DNA from: Pseudomonadota bacterium
GTDB taxonomy: Bacteria > Pseudomonadota > Gammaproteobacteria > Steroidobacterales > Woeseiaceae
Length of the DNA: 6,580 bases
Direction: 5' to 3'
NCBI GenBank assembly: GCA_022360335.1
Contig: JAKSCZ010000217.1
Coordinates: 1-6,580, forward strand
Shown piece after piece: positions 1 to 5,804 of this stretch (position 1 is the stretch's first letter; each line of letters starts with the position of its first letter). The notes beneath the pieces are model-generated. The model made no database searches. It was given only the letters and a program-made list of their open reading frames with translations, and was not told where the DNA came from. A program made the position numbers and the translations under genes.

Positions 1-293
1 CGGCCTATTCACTGCATACGCCGCTCTACGAGAGCGTGACCATCGATCTCGACAACGGCCGCGCGTTCGAGATTCGCACGACTGATCCCGGGAAGCCCTT
101 CATCGCCTCCGCGCGCCTGAACGGGGAGCCGCTCGAGCGGGCCTGGATTGCACACAGTGAAATCGTTCGGGGAGGCGTTCTCGAATTCACGACGTCATCG
201 GAACCCGATACGGATTGGGGGAGCGAATCGCCCTGCAGGACGTCTCTCGACGGCGACGCGGAATCGCCGTGCGCGCGCGGTGGCGGACGATGA
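1..293 (+). CDS. C-terminal fragment of a GH92-like alpha-mannosidase
   Basis: The reading frame is open from base 3 and ends at TGA 291-293; the 5' part lies outside the window. About 96 residues are visible. Seen: a beta-strand-rich end with AFEIRTTDPGKPFIASARLN, then NGEPLERAWIAH, EIVRGGVLEF and a closing DTDWG. From memory, GH92 exo-alpha-mannosidases end with this pattern (a ligand such as Y/FI-SARLNGKPL--SW--H-EI--GG-LEF-M---PN--WG). GH92 enzymes are secreted or periplasmic, calcium-dependent and remove mannose from glycans. The catalytic domain and signal peptide cannot be checked here. After the conserved DWG there is an unconserved tail of about 22 residues rich in Ser, Cys, Arg and Gly. 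Its stop codon overlaps the iolC start (ATGA at 290-293), so the two genes are probably translationally coupled. The family call rests on the C-terminal signature only. Confidence 0.72.
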   Translation, partial: AYSLHTPLYESVTIDLDNGRAFEIRTTDPGKPFIASARLNGEPLERAWIAHSEIVRGGVLEFTTSSEPDTDWGSESPCRTSLDGDAESPCARGGGR

Positions 294-2149
294 GCGCTCG
301 TCGCGATCGTCGCCGGCTCGATCTCCTCACGATCGGACGCTCCAGCGTCGATCTCTACGGCGAACAGGTCGGCGGTCGCCTCGAGGACATGGGGACGTTC
401 GTCAAATACCTGGGCGGCTGCCCTGCGAACATCGCCGCAGGCGCATCGAGACTCGGACTCAGGACGGCTTTGCTGACTCGCGTCGGCGACGATCACATGG
501 GCCGGTTCATTATCGAGCAACTCCGGCGCGAAGGCGTCTGCACCGACGCGATCGTCAGCGACCCGGGCCGGCTTACCGCGCTCGTCATCCTGGGAATCCG
601 GGACGAAGAGACGTTTCCGCTGCTGTTCTATCGCGAGAACTGTGCGGACATGGCGCTTTGCGAGGATGACGTGGACGCGGAGTTCGTGCGATCGGCGCGC
701 GCGGTACTCATAACGGGCACGCATCTGTCGCAGCCGGGAGTCCGTGCGGCGAGCCTCGAGGCCGTGCGAATTGCAAAGGGTAACGGCGGCCGGGTCATCC
801 TCGACGGCGACTACCGGCCCGTTCTCTGGGGCCTGACCACACCGGAGCTCGGTGAACAGCGCTTCGTCGCCGACGACGAGGTCACGAGCGAGCTGCAGAC
901 CGTCCTGCCCGATTGCGACCTGATCGTCGGGACCGAGGAAGAACTGCACATCCTCGGCGGAACGACCGATACCTATGCCGCCGTTTGTCGCATTCGCGAG
1001 CTCACCGACGCGCAAATCGTGTGCAAACGCGGTGAGCGCGGCTGCATCGTCTACGCAGGCGGCGTACCGGCATCCGAAGACGACGGCGTCGTGCACGGAG
1101 GCTTTCCGATCGAAGTCTTCAACGTGCTCGGCGCCGGCGACGCATTCATGAGCGGCTTTCTGAGGGGTTGGCTGCGCGACGAAGCGCTCGAGGAATGCTG
1201 CCGCCTGGGAAATGCCGCCGGGGCGCTGGTCGTTTCGCGGCACGGGTGCACGCCGGCGAGCCCGTCATGGGCCGAGATGCAGTATTTCCTCGAGCACGGA
1301 TCGCCGCTGCGCGCACTGCGCAAGGACAGAATGCTGGAGCATGTGCACTGGGCGACGAACCGCGACACGCTGTGGCGGAACCTGACGATCGTGGCGCTCG
1401 ACGAGCTTACGGAGATCGCCTCGCTGGCGGGCGGGTCGACGAAGTCGGCGGCCGATTTCCTGGACCTCGTTTTCGCGGCGATCGGCGGTCTCGAACACGG
1501 CGGGGCCGGGCTGATACTCGACGGCGAATCCGGCCGGAGCTTACTCGAGGCGTCCGCCGGACACGATGTCTGGGTCGGACGCGTTCTCGATCCGGTTGCC
1601 GGGTTGTCGGTCGCGGATCAGATCAGGGAATGGCCGCTGCAGCAGGTTGTCGTGGCGCGTCTCGATTTGGGCGGCAGCGGCGCCGATGTACGGTATTTCG
1701 CGCGGCTTTTCAACGCCTGCCGCCGGGCGCGACATGAACTGCTGCTCGAGGTCGTATCGCCGGCCACGGAGGCCGACGGGCTCGTCGATACGATAGCGTC
1801 GTTTGCGGCACACAATATATACCCGGACTGGTGGGCGATCCCCGCCGAGCTCGGCAAGGCCGGCCGGGACCGGGTCGTCGCATCGATCGCCGGGCACGAT
1901 GCGGCCTGCCATGGCGTTCTGCTCACCGGCCGGTCGCGCGACGCGGAGTTCCTGCACGAGGTAAAAGCAAGCGCCGGGAGGAGCGATCTCGTCAGGGGTG
2001 CGATACTCGGTCCCCGGGTCTTCGGCGACGTTCCCGGGCAGTGGTTCGCCGGAGAGATCGGCGACCGGGCGGCAATCGTTTCCCTGCGGGATGCGATTGC
2101 AGCGTGTTTGCACGATCGGGCAAGGCCCGATCGACAGGAAGCGAGCTGA
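290..2149 (+). CDS. iolC: 5-dehydro-2-deoxygluconokinase fused to a DUF2090 domain
   Basis: This 619-residue cytoplasmic enzyme phosphorylates 5-dehydro-2-deoxy-D-gluconate in myo-inositol catabolism. Residues ~10-335 are a PfkB/ribokinase fold: GGCPANIA at 42-49 (most relatives have Ser at 44), an IolC-specific block FYRENCADMAL, DYRPVLWG, and the anion-hole/catalytic motif GAGDAF with Asp284 as probable base. Residues ~350-615 match DUF2090, a LacD-like aldolase domain often fused to proteobacterial IolC (total ~630-650 aa) and thought to cleave the phosphorylated product. Expected DUF2090 landmarks are recognisable (LLLEVV, PDWW, GVLLTG, WFAGEI), but key lysines appear replaced (see findings). 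The start is ATG 290, because the N-terminus then fits kinase relatives; a longer TTG start at 215 would run through the conserved mannosidase end. The gene overlaps the upstream gene by 4 bases and sits 11 bases before iolD. The kinase call is firm; aldolase activity of the C-terminal half is doubtful. Confidence 0.95.
   Translation: MSARRDRRRLDLLTIGRSSVDLYGEQVGGRLEDMGTFVKYLGGCPANIAAGASRLGLRTALLTRVGDDHMGRFIIEQLRREGVCTDAIVSDPGRLTALVILGIRDEETFPLLFYRENCADMALCEDDVDAEFVRSARAVLITGTHLSQPGVRAASLEAVRIAKGNGGRVILDGDYRPVLWGLTTPELGEQRFVADDEVTSELQTVLPDCDLIVGTEEELHILGGTTDTYAAVCRIRELTDAQIVCKRGERGCIVYAGGVPASEDDGVVHGGFPIEVFNVLGAGDAFMSGFLRGWLRDEALEECCRLGNAAGALVVSRHGCTPASPSWAEMQYFLEHGSPLRALRKDRMLEHVHWATNRDTLWRNLTIVALDELTEIASLAGGSTKSAADFLDLVFAAIGGLEHGGAGLILDGESGRSLLEASAGHDVWVGRVLDPVAGLSVADQIREWPLQQVVVARLDLGGSGADVRYFARLFNACRRARHELLLEVVSPATEADGLVDTIASFAAHNIYPDWWAIPAELGKAGRDRVVASIAGHDAACHGVLLTGRSRDAEFLHEVKASAGRSDLVRGAILGPRVFGDVPGQWFAGEIGDRAAIVSLRDAIAACLHDRARPDRQEAS
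2113..2133 (+). other. Perfect stem-loop near the 3' end of iolC
   Basis: CGATCGGGC at 2113-2121 is exactly complementary to GCCCGATCG at 2125-2133, leaving a 3-base loop (AAG). It lies within the last codons of iolC, 27 bases before the iolD ATG. No T-tract follows, so it is not a typical intrinsic terminator. It could act as an mRNA stability or processing element between iolC and iolD, or be a chance product of GATCG-rich coding sequence. Confidence 0.4.
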
Positions 2150-2160
2150 CAGGCATCGAA

Positions 2161-4002
2161 ATGAAAACGCTTCGACTCACAATGGCACAGGCGATCGTCA
2201 AATACCTTGCGAACCAGCGCGTCGAAATCGACGGTGAGCAGGTGCCCTATTTCGCAGGCGTCTGGGCAATTTTCGGCCACGGCAACGTCGCCGGCCTCGG
2301 CGAGGCGCTGGTGCAGGCCCGGGACGACATGCCGACGTACCGGGCACACAACGAACAGGCAATGGCGCATGCAGCGATTGCGTATGCCAAGACCAGGCGG
2401 CGGCGGCGTGCGATGGTCTGCACGACGTCGATCGGGCCCGGCGCAACGAACATGGTCACGGCCGCTGCGCTTGCGCACGTCAATCGCCTCCCCGTACTGC
2501 TGTTGCCGGGAGACGTGTTCGCGAACCGGCGCCCGGACCCGGTGCTGCAACAGGTCGAGGATTTCGCCGACGGCACGGTCAGCGCGAACGACTGTTTTCG
2601 ACCGGTGTCGCGCTACTTCGACCGGCTGACCCGCCCGGAACAGATACTGTCGGCATTGCCGCGCGTCATGTCGACGATGCTGGACCCGGCCGACTGCGGC
2701 CCGGCGACGCTTGCGCTTTGCCAGGACGTTCAAACGGAGGCCTGCGACTACCCGGAGTCGTTTTTCGAGCGAACCGTGTGGCGGCAGCGGCGCCTGCAGC
2801 CGCAGCCGGACGATCTCGACGAACTGCTGGCAGCGCTGCGGTCGGCAAAGAGACCGCTCATCGTCGCGGGCGGCGGCGTCCACTACAGCGGCGCGGCGGG
2901 AGAACTGGCCGATTTTGCCGAGAGTTCCGGTATTCCCGTCGCCGAGACGCAGGCCGGCAAAAGCGCCCTGCCTTTCGACCACGGCCAGTGCCTCGGCGGT
3001 ATCGGCGTCACCGGCACCGCGGCCGCAAACGCGGCGGCATCGCAGGCCGACGTCGTCGTAGGGATCGGAACGCGCCTGCAGGATTTTACGACGGGGTCCC
3101 GCAGCCTGTTCGCCAACCCGGAACGCCGGCTCTTCCAGGTCAACGTCAACGTCTTCGACGCGCACAAGCATGCGGCGAAACCGATCGTCGCCGATGCCTT
3201 GCTGCTCGTCGAGGCGTTGGCCGCGGCAGGTATCGAAGGCGATGCGGGCTGGTCGCAGGCCTGCGCCGCCGGCAGCAAGGCGTGGGAGATCGAGGCTGAC
3301 AAAGCGACGGCGCCGGACGTGTCGGGCCTGCCGGGCGATGCCCAGGTCATCGGCGCCGTAAATCGCGCCTGCGGCGACGATGCGATCGTGGTTTGCGCCG
3401 CGGGCGGGCTTCCGGGCGAGTTGCATCGTCTGTGGCGCAGCCGACGGCCGGGAAGCTATCATCTCGAGTACGGTTACTCCTGCATGGGCTACGAAATCGC
3501 GGGCGGCCTGGGCGTAAAGCTGGCTGCGCCGGACCGGCACGTCGTGGTCATGGTCGGCGACGGCAGCTATCTCATGATGAACTCGGAGATCGCGACCGCC
3601 GTCATGCTCGGCCTGTCGCTTTCGATCGTCGTGCTGGACAATCGCGGCTTCGGCTGCATCAATCGGTTGCAGCAGGCGACCGGCAGCCCTCCGTTCAACA
3701 ACCTGTTCGAGGACTCGGCTCATGAGCGCCTGCCGGACATCGATTTCGCCGCGCACGCCGCCAGTCTCGGTGCGTCCGCCCGCAAAGTCGACGGTCTCGA
3801 CGAGCTCGAGCGCGCGGTGCGCGAGGCGGCCCGTGACCCGGGTGTGAAGGTATTCGTCATCGACACGGACCCGGAGGTTTCGACGCAGGCAGGGGGCCAC
3901 TGGTGGGATGTCGCGGTGCCCGAAGTATCGGCACTGGAGACCGTTTCGGCGGCACACGAGAGCTATCGGCGCGAGCGGCGCAAGCAGCGCGTCGACGGAT
4001 AA
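2161..4002 (+). CDS. iolD: 3D-(3,5/4)-trihydroxycyclohexane-1,2-dione hydrolase (TPP-dependent)
   Basis: IolD hydrolyses the C-C bond of trihydroxycyclohexane-1,2-dione to give 5-deoxy-D-glucuronate, the ring-opening step of inositol catabolism, in the cytoplasm. The 613-residue product is close to the usual length (about 610-645) and has the three-domain ThDP-enzyme layout. The N-terminal PYR domain contains FAGVWAIFGHGNVAGLGEAL and the NEQAMAHAAIAYAK block; Glu65 is the expected cofactor-activating glutamate. A central domain carries RPLIVAGGGVHYSG. The C-terminal PP domain has the Mg/ThDP motif starting at GDGS (466-469) and ending with DNRG (493-496), followed by FGCINRLQQ, typical of IolD. 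ATG 2161 gives the usual MKTLRLTMAQ start; the open frame further upstream is only a shadow of iolC. A weak AGG lies 7 bases upstream. All visible motifs are intact. Confidence 0.97.
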   Translation: MKTLRLTMAQAIVKYLANQRVEIDGEQVPYFAGVWAIFGHGNVAGLGEALVQARDDMPTYRAHNEQAMAHAAIAYAKTRRRRRAMVCTTSIGPGATNMVTAAALAHVNRLPVLLLPGDVFANRRPDPVLQQVEDFADGTVSANDCFRPVSRYFDRLTRPEQILSALPRVMSTMLDPADCGPATLALCQDVQTEACDYPESFFERTVWRQRRLQPQPDDLDELLAALRSAKRPLIVAGGGVHYSGAAGELADFAESSGIPVAETQAGKSALPFDHGQCLGGIGVTGTAAANAAASQADVVVGIGTRLQDFTTGSRSLFANPERRLFQVNVNVFDAHKHAAKPIVADALLLVEALAAAGIEGDAGWSQACAAGSKAWEIEADKATAPDVSGLPGDAQVIGAVNRACGDDAIVVCAAGGLPGELHRLWRSRRPGSYHLEYGYSCMGYEIAGGLGVKLAAPDRHVVVMVGDGSYLMMNSEIATAVMLGLSLSIVVLDNRGFGCINRLQQATGSPPFNNLFEDSAHERLPDIDFAAHAASLGASARKVDGLDELERAVREAARDPGVKVFVIDTDPEVSTQAGGHWWDVAVPEVSALETVSAAHESYRRERRKQRVDG

Positions 4003-4007
4003 GGAAG

Positions 4008-4013
4008 CGGGAG
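4008..4013 (+). promoter_or_regulatory. Ribosome binding site of iolB
   Basis: CGGGAG ends 7 bases before ATG 4021, in the 18-base gap after iolD. A second purine run, AAGGAA at 4001-4006, overlaps the iolD stop codon. This is the clearest Shine-Dalgarno-like sequence in the window and supports 4021 as the start. Confidence 0.5.
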
Positions 4014-4020
4014 CGAGCGC

Positions 4021-4839
4021 ATGAGCCGACTACTGGTAAGACCGACTCCGCCGGACGAGGAGGGACGGGTTATCCGCGTTACGCCCGAAAGCGCGGGATG
4101 GGATCACGTCGGGTTCTCGGTCCATCGGCTGGATACGGGACGGCACACCGGTTTCTGCGAGCCGGATCGCGAGACGTGCATCGTCGTACTCTCGGGCACG
4201 GTGACGGTCGAGGCCGGGCAGGAACGATACGAGGGGATCGGCGAGCGGGATTCCGTGTTCGAGGACAGGAGTCCCGGCGCCGTCTACATACCCCGTAACC
4301 TGGAGGCGCGGATCACGGCAAGCACTGCGGCGGCGATCGCGCTGTGCTCGGCGCCTGCACGACACGGCGGTTCGGCTCGACGCATCCCCTGCGAGAAGAT
4401 CTCGCGCGAAACGCGCGGTGAAGGTACCAACCTCAGGCATGTCCGAGCGATCCTGCCGGAGACCGAGCCCGCCGAGAACCTGCTGATCTACGAAGTGATC
4501 ACACCCGGCGGCCACTGGTCCAGCTATCCGCCGCACAAGCACGACACCGACAGGATTCCCGAGGAGTCCGCGCTCGAGGAAACCTATTATCACCTGCTGA
4601 ATCCGGAGCAGGGTTTCGCTTTTCAGCGCGTATACACCGACGATCGCAGCATCGACGAAACGATGACGGTAGAGCACGGGGATTGCGTCCTCGTTCCGCG
4701 CGGGTATCATCCCGTCGGCGCCCCGCACGGTTACGAACTCTACTACCTGAACGTCATGGCCGGTCCGAAGCGCTCCTGGATCTTCAGGAACGACCCGGCC
4801 CACGAATGGATCCTCGAACCGCAGGCGCAACGGCGTTGA
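4021..4839 (+). CDS. iolB: 5-deoxy-glucuronate isomerase
   Basis: IolB converts 5-deoxy-D-glucuronate, the product of IolD, into 5-dehydro-2-deoxy-D-gluconate, the substrate of IolC, so this gene connects the two preceding ones. The 272-residue protein has the usual family length (about 260-275) and the double-cupin (KduI/IolB) architecture. The N-terminal half has TPESAGWDHVGF and an LSGTVTV cupin strand. The C-terminal half holds the strongly conserved metal site: His172 and His174 in SSYPPHKHD, Glu186/Glu187 in LEETYYH, and His230 in RGYHPVGAPHGYELYYLNVM. The end, MAGPKRSW plus DPAHEWI, is also typical. The ATG start follows a plausible ribosome binding site. All expected metal ligands are present, so the enzyme should be active. 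Confidence 0.97.
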   Translation: MSRLLVRPTPPDEEGRVIRVTPESAGWDHVGFSVHRLDTGRHTGFCEPDRETCIVVLSGTVTVEAGQERYEGIGERDSVFEDRSPGAVYIPRNLEARITASTAAAIALCSAPARHGGSARRIPCEKISRETRGEGTNLRHVRAILPETEPAENLLIYEVITPGGHWSSYPPHKHDTDRIPEESALEETYYHLLNPEQGFAFQRVYTDDRSIDETMTVEHGDCVLVPRGYHPVGAPHGYELYYLNVMAGPKRSWIFRNDPAHEWILEPQAQRR

Positions 4840-4866
4840 CTACCGTAGTGTCGACAGGCCCCGGTC

Positions 4867-5802
4867 GTGTCCGGCAATAAGGATTACGTCATCGGCGTGG
4901 ATATCGGCGGCAGCCACATAGCGTGCTGTGCCGTCGATCCGGCGGCCGGGGAAATCGTCGAGAACACCGTCGTCGACGAACCCGTCGACAGCAAGGCGGG
5001 CAAAACCGAGATTCTCGATACGTGGTCGAAGGCGGTCCGGACGGTCGTCGCAGGGCGTGGAAACACGGCGCCCGACGGTATCGGCTTCGCGATGCCCGGC
5101 CCTTTCGACTACCGGACCGGTGTCGCCGGCTTTTCCGGCAACGACAAATACGACAGCCTGTACGGCGTCAACGTCGCCGAGGAACTTGCGGCGTCTCTCG
5201 GGCTGGCGAGCCCGCTCAGGTTCATCAACGATGCAACCGCATTTGCGGTCGGGTCGGCCTGGCGCGGCGCGGGAAGACGGTACCGGCGCATCGTCGCCGC
5301 GACGCTCGGTACGGGGTTCGGTTCGGCATTCGTCGCCGACGGGGTGCCGGTGGTGTCGGGCGACGCCGTGCCCGAGCACGGCTGTGTCTGGCACCTGCCC
5401 TTCGAGGACGGTATCGCCGACGACTACATCTCGACGCGCTGGGTCGTCGAACGCTTTGCCGACTTGAAAGGCTACCGGATCGAAGGCGTCAAGGGCGCGG
5501 CGGAACGGGCAGCCCACGATGCCGGTGTCCGGGCCGTTTTCGAGCGCTACGGCAGGAACCTGGGCGAGATACTCGGACCGTGGATCGGCCGCTTCGACGC
5601 GCAGGCGCTGATATTCGGAGGCAACGTGGCCGGCGCGATCGACCTGTTCGGGCCGGCGCTGCTGCAGGCTCTGGCTGAGCACGGTGCGGACGTCGCCGTC
5701 GAAGTCTGTCCGCTGCGCGACAAGGCGGCCTTGCTGGGCGCCGCACGTTTGTTCGAAAGCGGATTCTGGCGGCGGATCGAAGACGATCTGCCGAGGGCCT
5801 GA
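4867..5802 (+). CDS. ROK-family sugar kinase lacking the canonical zinc motif
   Basis: The 311-residue protein has an ASKHA/ROK fold. Residues 8-16 (IGVDIGGSH) form the phosphate-1 loop. INDATAF carries the probable catalytic base Asp122. TLGTGFGSAF (Gly148-Thr149-Gly150) is the phosphate-2 loop, and LIFGGNVAGA near residue 245 is the adenosine-side motif. The ROK zinc cluster CxCGxxGCxE is absent; after Glu170-His171 the sequence reads GCVWHLPFEDGIADDYIST instead. I recall a subfamily with this arrangement (MPGPFDY, DKY--LYG-NV, DGIA-DY-STRW), annotated only as ROK protein. The substrate is unknown; hexokinase, mannokinase or fructokinase activity would suit the neighbours. No DNA-binding domain precedes the kinase, so it is not a NagC/XylR-type repressor. 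GTG 4867 is the only usable start after an in-frame TAG at 4846; a weak AGG lies 8 bases upstream. Confidence 0.85.
   Translation: MSGNKDYVIGVDIGGSHIACCAVDPAAGEIVENTVVDEPVDSKAGKTEILDTWSKAVRTVVAGRGNTAPDGIGFAMPGPFDYRTGVAGFSGNDKYDSLYGVNVAEELAASLGLASPLRFINDATAFAVGSAWRGAGRRYRRIVAATLGTGFGSAFVADGVPVVSGDAVPEHGCVWHLPFEDGIADDYISTRWVVERFADLKGYRIEGVKGAAERAAHDAGVRAVFERYGRNLGEILGPWIGRFDAQALIFGGNVAGAIDLFGPALLQALAEHGADVAVEVCPLRDKAALLGAARLFESGFWRRIEDDLPRA
5793..5796 (+). promoter_or_regulatory. Ribosome binding site deciding the GTG start at 5805
   Basis: GAGG lies within the last codons of the ROK kinase gene, 8 bases before GTG 5805. No in-frame ATG is close by, so this site supports the GTG start and coupling of the two genes. 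Confidence 0.45.
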
Positions 5803-5804
5803 AC

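Noticed and set aside
215..289. Upstream TTG start that would add 25 residues to IolC
   Set aside because: The added residues are Arg-rich and unlike IolC N-termini, and they overlap the mannosidase frame. ATG 290 gives a natural start in an ATGA overlap.
1618..3957. A 779-codon open frame on the - strand across iolC and iolD
   Set aside because: It lies opposite two genes with complete, recognisable families. Its translation is Arg/Ala-rich with no recognisable motif, as expected for an antisense shadow in high-GC DNA.
4839..4849. Small palindrome ACTAC-C-GTAGT after iolB
   Set aside because: The arms are only 5 bases with a 1-base centre and no T-tract; too short to call an operator or terminator.
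5126..5145. GCCGG...CCGGC inverted repeat in the kinase gene
   Set aside because: A 5-bp stem inside a high-GC coding region is expected by chance.
4030..5682. Long - strand open frames of 266 and 280 codons opposite iolB and the kinase gene
   Set aside because: Both are antisense to well-supported genes and show no family motifs; they are products of codon bias.
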